Positions 21,291 through 34,924 of a stretch of DNA of 64,000 nt are shown here, in pieces. The DNA is from Protula sp. h YS-2021 (lineage: Eukaryota > Annelida > Polychaeta > Sabellida > Serpulidae). The notes under the pieces were generated by a model that saw only the letters and a list, made by a program, of their open reading frames with translations, was not told the DNA's origin and ran no database searches. The stretch lies in contig OX457024.1 of assembly GCA_949752745.1 (NCBI GenBank), positions 48,736,490 to 48,800,489 on the forward strand, read 5' to 3'. The position numbers were made by a program, and so were the translations under genes. Numbering within the stretch: the stretch's first letter is position 1; every line of letters begins with the position of its first letter.

Positions 21291-23110
21291 GCGCATAAAC
21301 GCAAGTTAAATGAACTTGCGCAGTAGTAAGATTTAACAACCGCACATCGACGCAAGTTAAAGAAACATTCGCAGTAGTCCAAATTAAGTACTCCGCATCG
21401 ATGCAAGTTAAATAAACATTCGCATTGGTCCGAAATGTGAACTGCGCATCGACGGAAGATAAATAAAGATGCGAACCGGTCCAAAATAAGCACCGCGCAT
21501 CAACGCAGGTTAAATAAACATGAGCACTGGTCCGAAAAAAGAACTACGCTTCAACGTAAGTTGAATAGACATGCGTAGTGGTCTGAAATGCGAACCGCGC
21601 ATCAACGCAGCCTAAAGAAACATGCGCACTGATCCGAAATGCGAACCACGCATCAACGCAAGTTAAATAAATATGCGCACTGGTCTGAAATGAGAGCCAC
21701 GCATCAACACAAGTAATGGCCTGAAATGCGAACCGTGCATCGACGGAAGTTAAATAAACATGCGCACTTGTCCGAAAAAAAAAAACAACGCTTCGACGCA
21801 AGTTGAATAGACATGCGCAGTGGTCTGAAATAAGAACCGCGCATCAACGCAAGTTAAATAAACATGCGCAGTGGTCCGAAGAAAGAACCATGAATCGACG
21901 CAAGTTATATAGACATAAGAGTCGGACATCGACGGGACTTAAATAAACATGCGTTCTGGTCCGAAACGCATATCGCGCGTCAACGCAAGTTGAATGAACC
22001 TGCTCACTTGTCCCAAAATGCGAACTGCGCATCAACGCAACCTAAAGAAACAGGTATACTGGTCCGAAATGCGAACCGGATATCAACGCAAATTAAATAA
22101 ACATGCACACTGGTCCGAATTGCAAACTGCACGTAAGCGTAAGTCAAATAAACATTTCCACCGGTCCAAAATAAGTACCGATCATCAACACAAGTTAAAT
22201 AAATATGCGCAATGGTCCAAAATGCGAACCACGCATCAACACAAGTTAAAAAAAAACATGCGCGCTGGTCCGAAATGCGAACCGCACAGCAACACAAGCT
22301 GAATAAGCAAGCACACTGGACCAAAATAAGCACCTTGTATCAACGCAAGTTAAATAAACATGCGCACTATTTCGAAATGCGAACTGCCCATTAACGCAAC
22401 TTAAATAACATGCGCACTATTCAAATAAGAACTGCGCATCAACGCAACTTAAATAAACATGCGCACTGGTCCAGAATAAGAACCGCGCATCAACTCGCGT
22501 TAAAGAAATATGCGCATTGGCCTGAAATAAGAACCGCGCATCGACGCACGTTAAATAGACATACGCAGTGGTTCGAAATGCGAACCACGCGCCAACGTAA
22601 GTTAAATAAACATTTGCACTGGTCTAAAATAAGCACCGCGCATCAACGCAAGTTAAATAAACATGCGCACTTCTCCGAAATTCGAACTGCTCATCAACGC
22701 AAGTTAAATAAACATGCACACTGGTCCAAAATGCAAACCGCGCATCAACGCAAGTTAAATAAACATTTGCACTGGTCCAAAATAAGCACTGCACATCAAC
22801 GCAAGTTAAATAAACATGCAAACCGGTCCGAATTGCGAACCGCGTATCAAGGCAACCTAAGAAAACTTGGGCTGTTCGAAATAAGAACCGCACATCAACA
22901 CAAGGAAAATAAACATGTGTACTGATCCGAAATAAGAACCGCACATCAACACAAGGTAAATAAACATGCGCACTGATCCGAAATAAGAACCGCACATCAA
23001 CACAATGTAAATAAAGATGCGCATTGATCCGAAATAAGAACCCCACATCAACACAAGGTAAATAAACGTGCGCACTGATCCGAAATAAGACCCGCACATC
23101 CACAAAAGGT
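21291..23110. repeat. 51-bp minisatellite (about 36 copies)
   Basis: Units are built on CGCATCAACGCAAGTTAAAT plus AAACATGCGCACTGGTCCGA plus AATAAGAACCG, most 50-51 bp. A 51-bp period is 17 codons, so both strands show long repetitive ORFs (22410-22925 + and 22624-23103 - are the longest). I regard these as by-products. The array starts inside a unit of the 142-bp array, suggesting the minisatellite grew from a slip within that element. Confidence 0.93.
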
Positions 23111-23220
23111 AAAGGTGCACGCTGGAATTGGTTTTATTGCTTTTCATAAGCTGGGACTTTGTCCTTGGACAAACTTGTCTGTAATTCTGATCGAATCGCT
23201 TTCGAATTTTATAACGTTGT

Positions 23221-23360
<140 letters not shown>

Positions 23361-23755
23361 TATTAGCAAGCCTTCAAAAATTATTCAAAAGGTGGCATTT
23401 TTTTTTGGAGGGGGACCAGTTTTCAAAAGGCATCTCCAACAGTTTCCATCGGTTTGCTTTTATAAGTTAGACCAGCGGACTGTTTCGGGTGGTCTTGTGC
23501 AATCACTTTTGAAAAAAAAGTGTGAGTGTGTGTGTGTAACCTTTTTTCAAAATGCATCTCCTCCTACAGTTTTGATCGGATCTTCTTGAAATCCGGCCTG
23601 ATCCTTGAAGTCAGTTGTGTTTGAGTGGCGGGTCGCAATTAAAAGCCATAAGGAGAGAGAAAGCTAGGTCTCCCTTCATTGTTTAGTAAATTTGATCTGT
23701 AAAAATATGGCAGTTGCTTTGGTGGTGTGTTAGTTGTGGTGAATTCTTGTCATTT

Positions 23756-25200
23756 ATTCCCCACAGGTAGAACCTGTGGGGAATATATGCGATCGACCGC
23801 GTGTCGGTCTGTCGGTCTGTCGGTCTGTCATTAAGAGCTTGTTAACACGATAACTTAAAAACTAATGCAAGGATTTTCATGAAACTTGGTATATATATTT
23901 TATGGGAACAAACACAGGTCGGTATTGTAAATGGGCCAGGTTCGTCCAAAGAAAATGGACCAGCTTGAAAATTTGAGCTCTTGATTGACTATTGTGTGAG
24001 CTTGTTAACACGATAACTTATAAAATCCTGCAAGGATTTTCATGAAACTTGGCGTGTAGCTTCTATGGGAACAAACACAGATCGGTATTGTAAATGGGCC
24101 AGGTTCGTCCAAGGAAAATGGACCAGCTGGACTTAGAAAATTTCAGCTCTTGATTGACTATTGTGTGACATTGCTAACACGATAACTTAAAAACTCCTGC
24201 AAGGATTTTCATGAAACTTGGTATGTAGCTTCTATGGCAACAAACACAGATCGTTATTTTAAATTGGCCAGGTTTGTCCAAGGAAAATTTCAGCTCTTGA
24301 TTGACTATTGTTAGCACATATCTCAAGAACAACTGCAACGATTTTACTGAAACTTGGTGTGTATCTTCTGTGTGCACTAACAAGGATCGGTATTGTCAAT
24401 AGGTTGGGTTGGTCCAAGGAAAATGAGCCAAATGCACTTTGAAATTTATCAAATTCTGGAAATTATTCAGCATCGGAATGTGTTTGTTAACACAATATCT
24501 CAAGAACAACTGCAAGGATTTTAATGAAACGTGGTATGTATCTTCTGTGGGCACTAACAAGGATCAGCATTGTCAATGGGTTAGGTTGGCCCAAGGGAAA
24601 AATGCACTTTGAAATTTACCAAATCCTGGAAATTATTCAGCATCGGCATGAGTTTGTTAACACGATATCTCCAGAACAACTGCAGGGATTTTAATGAAAC
24701 TTGGTATGTAGCTTCTATGGCAACAAACACAGATTGGTATTGTAAATGGACCAGGTTTGTCCAAGGAACATGGACCAGCTGGACTTAGAAAATTTCAGCT
24801 CTTGATTGACTATTGTTAGCACATATCTCAAGAACAACTGCAACGATTTTACTGAAACTTGGTGTGTATCTTCTGTGGGCACTAATAAGGATCGGTATTG
24901 TCAATAGGTTGGGTTGGTCCAAGGAAAATGAGCCAAATGCACTTTGAAATTTACCATATCCGGGAAATTATTCAGCATCGGAATGAGTTTGTTAACACGA
25001 TATCTCTAGAACAACTGCAGGGATTTTAATGAAACTTGGTATGTAGCTTCTATGGGAACAAACACAGATTGGTATTGTAAATGGGCCAGGTTCGTCCAAG
25101 GAAAATGCACCAACGGGACTTGGAAAATTTCAGCTTTTGATTGACTATTGATGGCCGTGTTTAACTGATGGGGGGCCTGTGGGGAATATATGGGCTATTC
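23756..25200 (+). repeat. Hairpin-headed tandem array, about 167-bp units
   Basis: A perfect 13-bp hairpin with 3-base loop (ATTCCCCACAGGT at 23756-23768 and its complement at 23772-23784) is followed by GTCGGTCTGTCGGTCTGTCGG and about eight units. Each unit has GTTAACACGATAACTTAAAA, AAGGATTTTCATGAAACTTG and GGTATGTAGCTTCTATGGGA, followed by a CCAGGTTCGTCCAAGGAAAA block. The array ends with a second copy of CCTGTGGGGAATATATGGGC at 25176-25195. Both ends therefore carry the palindrome arm. No coding potential seen. Confidence 0.85.
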
Positions 25201-25639
25201 ACACTGCTCTAGTTTTGTCTTTGCAATAAAATAGAACGGCAAGTGATCATTAACACAAATATCTCCATTTCCAAAAAATAAATAAATAAATATATAAAAT
25301 TCCAGCCTAGAGATTAAATGAACTAGTTTTTGACCAATTTTGTTGTCGGGCAATGGGAGGGAGGCTAATATATTTAGAAAGGGGTCCACCTTTCCGAAAA
25401 ATATCATTTGTGCAGTCATATTTTATTTATATAACAACTGAATGTATGATTTTGTAAGCAACAATGAGATGGTAAAGTGGTTTACTCTCCTTGCGTTGGG
25501 TTCGGCTGGTTGCAATATCCCTGGGCATTCTTGTACTTTTTTGTTGGCGTCCCACCATTAAGTTTAATCAGAGAGCTTTCAAATTTTATATGAACGTTTC
25601 TTAGGTAGTCGTCTGTTAAAAAATTGCCTTTTTAGCCCC

Positions 25640-26183
<544 letters not shown>

Positions 26184-29036
26184 TGGTTCGGCAGTATTTT
26201 GTCTTTTGGAAACATTCAGCAAAACGACAATCCACCAAAACTTAGAGGATACAGATCATATAACAAACCCTCATCGGATGACAGAGCATCGGATGGAATC
26301 GCTATGTTTGTTCGAAGTGATCTTTTACAAAGCGAAATTGAACTAAATACGCCTTCCCAGACAGAGGCGGTTCGCATCACGCTTGGCAAAACTTTCACAA
26401 TTTGTAATATCTATTTGCCACCACATTTGAGACCTCAGCCAGAAGAGTTGAATTACCTAATAAATCAGTTGTCGAAACCAGTCCTATTCGTCGGTGACTT
26501 TAATTCTCACAGTACATTGTGGGCAATACTTGCGTAGATTTCAAAGGAAAATTGGTAGAAAACTTCCTTAACCATCACAATCCACCCATTTTCAACGATA
26601 AGTCATACACCTATCTTCACCCTGGTACTGGTTCAAAAACCTCCAATGACCTTTCCATAACATCTGATAATTTATACCTTGATTTTAATTGGAGAGTTCT
26701 GGGCGACCTCCATGGCAGTGACCACTTTCCTATTTGATTGTCTGAGTCTAAACCATACCACGAAAAAAGATCTCCAAAATTGAAGTTCCAGAAAGCAGAC
26801 TGGTCACAATTCTAAGAATTATGTCATCAGAGTATCAAAAGAGAACATTTTACTGATGATGACGACGACCATGTTTCATTATTTACCTTCTTTATGGAGT
26901 GTGTGAAAAATCTATCTCAAGGACATCAGGATCCCGCAAGAAACCACATAAACCGTGGTTTAATGACGCTTGCAAAGAATCCATAGCACTTCGTAAACAA
27001 GCTGTCTACAGGTTTTCAAATTACCCAGACCTTACAGAAAAATAGAGTATCAAAGGGCGAAGGCAGTTGCGCGTAAAACAGTTTAACAAAGCAAACAAGA
27101 GTCCTGGAAAGAATGTTTCTCAACTCAACACAAATAATTATCTAAAAAGACCTGGGATATGGTTAGAAAAATATCCGGCATGAACACTTTTAACACAGTA
27201 AGCCATCTAGAATTTAACAATAATATGATCACCGACCAGAAGGACATTTTAGATACCCTAGGCGAAACATTTAAACATAATTCATCTTCCGAAAATTATA
27301 GTCATGAGTTTAGACGCTACAAAGAAACAGAAAAAACTATTCCTCTTAACTTTTATTTTGACAACAGCGAAGAGTATAATAGCGACTTTTCTCTTAATGA
27401 ATTAAGAAAGGCCATAGATAGTTCCCATGATTCAGCAGCAGGACCAGATGACATACATTACCAGATGCTTAGACACTTGCCAGACCATACTTTAAAGATT
27501 CTTTTAGAACTGTTAAACAATACCTGGAGTTCCGACACCTTTCCAGAAACCTGGAAGGAGGCCACCACAATAATACCAATACCAAAGCCAAACAAAGATC
27601 CACGAAATCCTCAAAATTACAGACCAATTTCCTTGACTAGTGCCCTGTGCAAAAAATTCAAGCGAATGATAGCTGAAAGATTAAAATGGCATCTAGAAAG
27701 AAACAACTTGCTTGCCGACATACAGAGTGGCTGTAGGAAACAAAGGGGCACTCTGGACCATCTTGTAAGACTAGAATCTTTTGTCAAAGAAGCTTTCAAT
27801 AACAACCCACATGTTGTTACCGTTTTCTTTGACTTGGAAAAAGCTTGTGACACAGCATGAAAAAACGGGGTACTAAAGGATCTTTTTGATTTCGGCCTCC
27901 GAGGCCTGCCCGAGGCCGCCTGCCCCAGTTTTCCTCGATGACCGTCGATTCAGGGTTCGTCTTAGTACAACATTCTCAGAATACTTTGCACAAGAGTAAG
28001 GCTTGAATTTAATACAGGGTCATCTTCAGCAGAGTATTTATTCTGTCAAAGTTTGGGCGAATAAGAAGGGTTTTTAATTCTCACAAACCAAAACGGTTTG
28101 TATGTACTTTTGTAAAAAAAACGAAAGCAACACGACGATCCAGTTTTACACATCTCCGATATGGAAATCCCGGTAGTCGAGGAAAACAAATGTTTAGGTT
28201 TATTTTTTGATAACAAATTCAGTTTTACCCAACATATCAAACACCTCCAAAGAAAGTGTCAGAAGGCTTTAAATTTACTGAGAGTGATCTCCTCCTACGA
28301 TTGGGGAGTAGATTATGATACTACACTCATGATGTATAGAGCTCTAATCAGATCGCGACTGGACTATTGCAGTAAAGCTTATGGTTCATCAAGACCATCC
28401 TATCTCAAGATGCTAGAACCGATACAGAATCACGGATTAGGAATAGGTTTAAATGCCTTTAGAACATCCCCAGCCGACAGTTTACACGTTGAGGCAAATG
28501 AACAACCTCTCAATATACGGCGGTTAAATCTTGCCATGCAGTATTCTAAAAAACTTTATGCCAATAGAAATAACTCTACTCATCAGATTCTTCCCCCTCC
28601 CTTTGGAACTAGGATTGTACCACATGTGCAAGAAACAGGTATAATCATTGAATCTGTTGCAAATTACAGAATCCCCAACCAACCCCCTTGGAAGTTAACG
28701 AAACCTGTTTTACTGAAGACTCTTTCTGAGTCCACAGAAGAACAAACTAATCCGTGTGTGCTTCAGTCAAAATTTGCAAAGTTAAAGGATAATTATAATG
28801 ACTACCCTTTCATATAGAGATCTCTTTGAAAAAGTAAATTCTAACAATGTCTTAGAATTTTTAAGAGATTAACTTGTATTCGTATGTATAGATTACAATT
28901 ATTTCTAGCCTTTTAGTGTATTTAAGATTTTATCTTATTCTAACTTTTAATCAGTAAAGTATAAATGCGACAAAGTTACCATGAATGACACAATAGGACC
29001 TGCAATAGGTCGTTAAAGCAATCAAATAACTAACTA
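26184..29036 (+). mobile_element. Jockey-like non-LTR retrotransposon, degenerate, RT core deleted
   Basis: The endonuclease part is at 26199-26735 (PVLFVGDFNSHSTLW with the GDFN motif, ending GSDHFPI). A linker lies over broken frames at 26740-27150. RT fingers and the first palm motif are at 27159-27857 (PIPKPNKDPRNPQNYRPISL, FFDLEKACD). A C-terminal part is at 28161-28817 (LGLFFDNKFSFTQHI, SRLDYC). Between 27990 and 28040 the text jumps from the region before the YxDD motif to the region after it, so the catalytic centre is gone. There are several stops and frameshifts. The 5' end is truncated and the tail is AAATAACTAACTAACTAAC at 29024-29042. Confidence 0.88.
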
Positions 29037-29488
29037 ACTAACCCAACCCTTCTCGTATTGTACTTATTATGAACAAGTTATATAGTTTTGTTAGTGCTGG
29101 ACTTTTGGCACCTTAAGTGCCACCGCCTTCCGTTATTTGTATCTGTGTATACTGTTCAATCGAGAAAATAATCAGAATAAAACAAGAGATTACCCAAAAC
29201 GTTCGAACCTTATCTGAATTCAGTTGACTGTATGTTGCCTGATTCTGTGCCAGAGATGCCATTAAGTAACTGGATGGCTGAGGTTTTAGTTGGCGGGAAA
29301 ACAGGCATTAAAAGGCATTTCAATAAATCAAATAATTTCTTGCACTCTTTTTATAAGGAAGATGTATCTGGAGTACAAGTGCATGAATTTTCTATTGCGA
29401 CTATGTGACTTTCATCATGTTGCCCAAAAATTCGAAGCGATCACCAGCTGTTCACAGAGATGTTCCTAAGTCGTCGTGGTCCCCCTTT

Positions 29489-30382
29489 AAAAGCAACAGG
29501 GTACATACAAACTGACCACCGGTCAACTGACCACCAGCCATACTGACCACCGGACAAGGGACCACCAGGGAAATGATAAAATGTGCAAAGTGACCACCAA
29601 ATCCTCTTTTTTCAACTTTTTTATGAAACCACAAACGGGTGACGCGTGTCTATCAACCCCCACACTTGACGCTGGGGATTAGAGATGAAGATTATAAATA
29701 TAACAAAGCACCAGTTCAGAAGAAGGCAGATACGGATTAAGGATTACGAGATGCTGCTCTGTGCTACATAGACAGGGTTTGACGACTGTCTGTCTACGTT
29801 TTTCAAAGCAATGTCATACTCTGGAGCTGTTAGGTAAATATAACAAAGCGCAAGGGGCGTAAACACTACCGCACCAGTTCACAAGTAGGGAGATAAGGAT
29901 AAAGGGTTAAGAGTTGCTACTGTGTGTTATAGAGACGGGGTTGGCGACTGTCTGTCTACGTTTTACAAAGCGATGTCATACTCCGGAGTCGTTAGGCAGG
30001 TAAATTTTGCTACAAATACAGGGGATTTCTGGACAAAATTGAAACAGTAATTGGGACTACTACAAATAGCTAACTACATAACTATATCATGAAAATCATA
30101 ACCACCCAACAAGGTGGTCGGAAACTGTTTCTAGGGACATAAAAAACTTGCTCGAATTCCTCCGAGGAATTCAACACTCGGTTCGATTTGGATTAGTTTC
30201 ATCGATATTGTCACATTTTATGTACAATGCTGTGAATTTGGTTGAATTGTATGTACGATTCTATGTTTTGATGGTCAGTTGTCCGTTTTTTTTTCATTTT
30301 TGTGGTGGTCAGTATGTCTGGTGGTCACTTGACCGGTGGTCGGTATGTCTGGTGGTCACTTGACCTACACCCAAAAGCAACA
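29489..30382. mobile_element. Foldback-like element with TGACCACC phrase ends, 10-bp target duplication
   Basis: The element is 29499-30372 (874 bp). A perfect 10-bp repeat AAAAGCAACA flanks it (29489-29498 and 30373-30382). The left end starts GGGTACATACAAACTGACC and repeats the phrase ACTGACCACCGG/AG about five times to 29600. The right end, complemented, starts GGGTGTAGGTCAAGTGACC and repeats the same phrase. The interior has two related segments with GTCTGTCTACGTTTT (29770-29810 and 29950-29970) and no coding content. The 10-bp duplication fits Mutator-like (MULE) insertion. Confidence 0.85.
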
Positions 30383-31048
30383 ATTCTTTGCATAAAAACA
30401 CCTCTCTTACTTTTTATTTTGAATTGCGATCTCCCTATTCAAAGACCAAAATCGTGTGTCATAGATAGTTGCTTTTGTCAACAAAGACCAGCAAACATGT
30501 CAGTCAATACTCATCGCCCCTTTGCTATTTGTTTGGTAATGCACTGATATGATTGGGTAACTGGGAATTCTTAAACTTCAAATAAGTTGGTATTAGGCCA
30601 TGTAGTTCAAGCTAGAGCGGCACTTCGCTTACTTTTGGTAGGGGAAGTGATATTTCGAAACATATAAAACTTTTTACATTGTTAACAGTTACATAAAACA
30701 AGTTTTAACCGATTAATGTGAATGATAACTCAACCCAGTCAACTAAAATGTTGGTGCGGAGTCTTATTCTCTAAGGTGATACGTGTGTTCGACTGAAGAC
30801 CGCATAAAACATAGCTCCCGATCCCCCTCCCGAAGAAAACTGCTTAATTCAGAAACACCGCTCCTATGAAAAACGATTTGTTTGAAAGAATCTTACAAGT
30901 ACACACACTTTGAAAATTTTCCTTTGTTTGACTGGTAGCCAGTGAGAATACAGGTTTGGCTCACACTGCTGGCGGATGGTATTAGCGTTATCGCGCTAGC
31001 AGCACTAATCATGATGGCCTGAAATTGTTGAATCAATTTTTTCGGTAA
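30383..31048. other. Intergenic, nothing recognised
   Basis: No gene or repeat recognised. The stretch separates two foldback elements. Confidence 0.4.
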
Positions 31049-31669
31049 TCAGTAATAGGGGTCCATACCAGTTGCTCACCGGTCAGTTGCTCACCGGTCA
31101 GTTGCTTACTGGTCACTTGCTCACCAAGCAAATAAAAACGGTCATTTGCTCACCAACCCAACTTCAGACAAAGCATTTTAAATTTTTACAACATTTTGTA
31201 ACTATCTGTCTTTGTGCAAAAGTTTACAAGTGTTGTGTGATGAAATTTTCATGCAGTTAAGTAAACATCCGAATGTCTTTTCATTCGTGTGTGATGTAAC
31301 TTTTTCGCGCAGTTTTGTAAATACTCTACTGTCGTGCTTCCATGGCCTCCCATGGTTTTTGGTGAACCCGTCTTTATTTAACTGGATTTGTACCTCTTGT
31401 CATGTAAAATGCTTTTTCAAAGGGCCTTTTTATCTGACGTTTGGTTGCATATTTTTATCTTAAGCAGCTGCTGTTAAGACTTAATTTATTCAAAGCCACT
31501 TATATTATAGAAAACTAGTAATATAATTCAGTTAATAAATAACATGTGTTTATACATACAAATAAGTTAAAATAAATTTGGAGTAACATTTTGGTGAGCA
31601 AATGACTTCTTTTCATTTATTTGGTGAGCAAGTGACCAGTGAACAACTGACCTACACCCTCCGTAACAG
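31049..31669. mobile_element. Foldback-like element with TTGCTCACCGGTCA phrase ends
   Basis: The element is 31059-31659 (601 bp). The left end starts GGGTCCATACCAGTTGCTCA and repeats GTTGCTCACCGGTCA about five times to 31157. The right end, complemented, starts GGGTGTAGGTCAGTTGTTCA and repeats the phrase to 31590. The flanks TCAGTAATAG (31049-31058) and TCCGTAACAG (31660-31669) match at 8 of 10 positions, read as an aged target duplication. The outermost 12 bases of the right end (GGGTGTAGGTCA) are identical to those of the element at 29499-30372. Confidence 0.8.
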
Positions 31670-32125
31670 ATGTCATTACAATAGTCTAGCCAACTTATTA
31701 TCAGGGCACGGACTAACACTTTCGTACGTTTTCTGATAAAAAGGGACATACACTTTTTTTAGAAACACTTTTCGCGAACATCGTTCACTTGATTTTCAAG
31801 TCAGTGTGTCCACAGTGAGTCAAAAACAAATCAAGATTACGGGCTATTTCTGAACGTAGGCCTAGTAGGGTGTAGGTCTAGCGGGTAGTAATTCTAATGA
31901 ACAGGAATCGCACGGAATAAATAGAAAGAGTAAACGCCAATTTATCAGAGTCCACCCTTTTCTGTAATTATCTAATTCTGTCTAGACATGCCGGTCTTTA
32001 CTTTGCAACTGATATTTTTCGAGAAGGCAACGACATAGCGACAGCAGCAGAGTGAAATAGATGCAAAGGCTACAATTCGGATGAACGAATTCGGATGAAA
32101 AATGGTAACGGAAATATGTTAACTA

Positions 32126-33150
32126 ACTAGAGCGGCCAGTGCACACAAAATATAAGAGAACAGGCTTATATTACACACTTTCAATCGACACCTATTATTT
32201 TTTTTTGCTTCTGTAGGCAAAAGCAAATGTCTCCCCGACTAAACCCATCATTCACCAGCAACCATTTCCCATTCCCCCCCCCCCCCGACCGCCCTTTCAC
32301 AAAGTTTCATTTGAACAAGTGTGTGCTATTTTCAGAATAAGAAATTTTACCTTATATAAATGAATCCCATGTGTCCAGCAGTCAGGTTGTTTATCACCTT
32401 TATCCAATTTTTGAAGCGAAGCGGGGTACGTAACTTGATTTTTTTGGTATTTCAGTTTAGGCTCAGGTGTTTTATCTTGGTCTAGGAGTTGGCCACTGAA
32501 CAGGTTTAGTCGATCCGATTTTCGGCTATCGAGACATATTTACCCAATGACGTCCGGGTACATTTGACAGAATTTTTCGGACCCACCAAGCAACAATCCC
32601 ACCAAGTTTGAACTTTCTCCTATGCTTAGCGGCCAATAAATATTTCGCATATAATTTTTACGTAATGACGTCATACGTCTTTCCTAATAAAGTAACGTGC
32701 GTCAACAGTTGACAGAACCGTCCGACCTATCCAAGGAATACAAAGATCAAGTTTGAAGTCGATCCGACATTTCGTTCTTGAGATATCTTGCACACAAGAT
32801 CTTGTTCCAAATATATACATATTTTACGTGATGGCGTCACACACCGCACTCACTCGCTATACTCGCGACAAAATTTTATAACCGCTTTCGGACCTAGTTT
32901 GAACTTTCGCCTATGTTTCCATTATAATGTAACGTGCGTCAAAGGTTGACAGAACCGTCCGACCTACCTTAGGAATGAAGAGGGCAAGTTTGAAGTCGAT
33001 CAGGCTTTTCGTTCTCGAGATATCTTGCACACATTTGTTCACAACAGATTAACACACACACACACATACGGACAGACAGACACACACACACACACATACA
33101 CATACAGAACGTACAAACACTAGATATTTGTCTTTGTCTGGAGAGACATA
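32126..33150 (+). repeat. Composite CRE-type repeat, near full-length + copy
   Basis: In order: head CTAGAGCGGCCAGTGCACAC, CAATCGACACCTATT and the CAAATGTCTCCCCGACTAAA string; a C run (32275-32286); CACAAAGTTTCATTTGAACA; subunits from 32500 with TTCGGACCCACCAAGCAACA, CGTAATGACGTCATACG, GTTGACAGAACCGTCCGACC, GAAGTCGATCCGAC and GAGATATCTTGCACAC. The end is a CACACA/GACAGACA run (33053-33105) and GGAGAGACATAAATAT. The last part is the left border of the next foldback element. Confidence 0.8.
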
Positions 33151-33299
33151 AATATGGAAACGGAATTAACGGTAAACGGAAAATGGTAAAAGTGCTAAAA
33201 AGGGAAAAAGGTAAAATAATTTTAGTCCATTGAACAATTAACCAACATATTCATCTTTGTTTAACCTGTAAAACAAAAATGTTCAAGGACACTGTGACC

Positions 33300-34745
33300 A
33301 TCCGATATGTAGTAAATCACATATCAATAACCCTGTACGGTCGTCAAAAAGTAGTAATCATGTTAAACCCGGTTCTTGAAAATACGCACAAATTTATATA
33401 GAAACCCGGTCAAAATTGTGGGATATGAAGCATTTTGAAACGTCGCTACTGATTTTTTTAAAAATGCCCCCCCTTCCCAGTCAGCCATATTTTGGCGGCT
33501 CGAAAGAACAGTTAATTTTCGAGAGAGGACCGCCTAGTGAACCTTTATGAAATATTTGAAGACAATCCGATAAAAATCGTGGACGAAACTCTTTAGAATT
33601 GGCCACCAGAAAATGTGCCCCCCCCCTTTTTGGCCAATTTTTAGTGGATCACCCACAAAATTTTTTTTTCAAGAGATGGCAGGCTAGTGAACATTTATGC
33701 AAAGTTTGAAGGCATTTCGCTTAAAATTTTGGAAGAAAAACACGTTTGGAAAAGCGGTTACAAAAAAGTAAATTTTCAAAAGAGAACATAACCAGGGAAC
33801 AACCGTTCGTAATTTGAAGTTGCGGAAGTGTGGAAGAAGCAATATGAAAATTAGCTACTAAAGTTTTAAAATGTTCAATATTTAACCACTTTTTGACGGA
33901 TTGCCAAAAAACTTTTAGAAGCGGACCGCTAAGTGAACATTTATGCAAGTTTTGAAGAAAATCCGATTCAAAGTGGGCGGCAAAAAAAAACTTCGGAAAA
34001 TTGACTATGAAAACTAAAAAATGCCCCGCATTTGGGCAAATTTTGGTGGATCGCCAAACATTTCCAGAGAGGCCTGCCCAGTAAACATCCGTAAAAATTT
34101 GAAAGGAATGTGATCCAGATCGTGGGAGTAGAAACATTTTGAAAATTGTCTCCTAAAAATTGTCAAAATACCCCATTTAGCTAATTTTCTTTCGGATTGC
34201 AAATGCTGTAGCTTTTAATAGACGAAAGCCTGATGAACATTTATGTTGAATTAGAAGGTAATCTGAAAGAAAGCTGAAAGAAGAAGAAGCAAAAAAGTTA
34301 AAGAAAATACGATCAAAATTGTGGGAAAAGAAGCATTTTGAAAATTGGCAACAAAAACATTTTAAATGCCCCCTCCCCCATTTGGCCAGTATTTTTCAAG
34401 AGAGACCTACCAACAACCTACAAAATTGGAAAGGAATCCAATAAAAATTGTGGGACTAGCTTTATGAAAATTGGCTAATAAATTAAAAAATGACCCCTAT
34501 TTCAACCATTTTTCGTGGATCGTCAAAAAAGTAATTTTTCAAGCGCGACCTCTTTGGTGAACATTTTTGCAAAATTTGAAGAAAATCCGATGGAAATTTT
34601 TGGAGAAGAAGTATATTAAAACTTTGCACGACAGGATCCCTCGTGTAAGATAAATTATATGAGTTGTCTCGGTCCCAAGTTCCCCCAGTCACTTTTTCAC
34701 CGATTTCAAAAATAACACGACGATGCACATCTACAATATAAATTT
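33300..34745 (+). repeat. Tandem array, units with GAAAATTGGCxACxAAAAA
   Basis: About nine degenerate units of roughly 130-180 bp repeat, in order, AAAATCCGATAAAAATTGTG, GGA-GAAGCATTTTGAAAATT, GGC-AC-AAAAATTT, TGCCCCCC, TTTGGCCAATTTTTGGTGGA, TCGCCAAAAAA, TTTTTCAAGAGAGACC and GAACATTTATGCAAA-TTTGA. A related segment lies at 36080-36400 and another array with similar wording at 41340-42030. No coding content. Confidence 0.75.
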
Positions 34746-34924
34746 TTCACTGTACAAGATTGCAGCTCCCTACTTACAAATGGTTATATGCGAAGTGGCG
34801 TGAACAAAACACCGCACAATTGCTAAGTCGAACATAATTTTTTGGCAATTTTTTAACATTTTGCCATTTTCTGTTTGAATTTCGCCTTTAAAGAGTGTAA
34901 AGAACATTGTAAAGCTTAATAAAA

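Noticed and set aside
22004..22333. CRISPR-like array at 21.3-23.1 kb
   Set aside because: The units are contiguous with no unique spacers, and the DNA is animal nuclear sequence.
22410..23103. ORFs of 159-171 codons in the 51-bp minisatellite
   Set aside because: Same reason: 51 bases is 17 codons, both strands are open, and the array is inside a repeat element.
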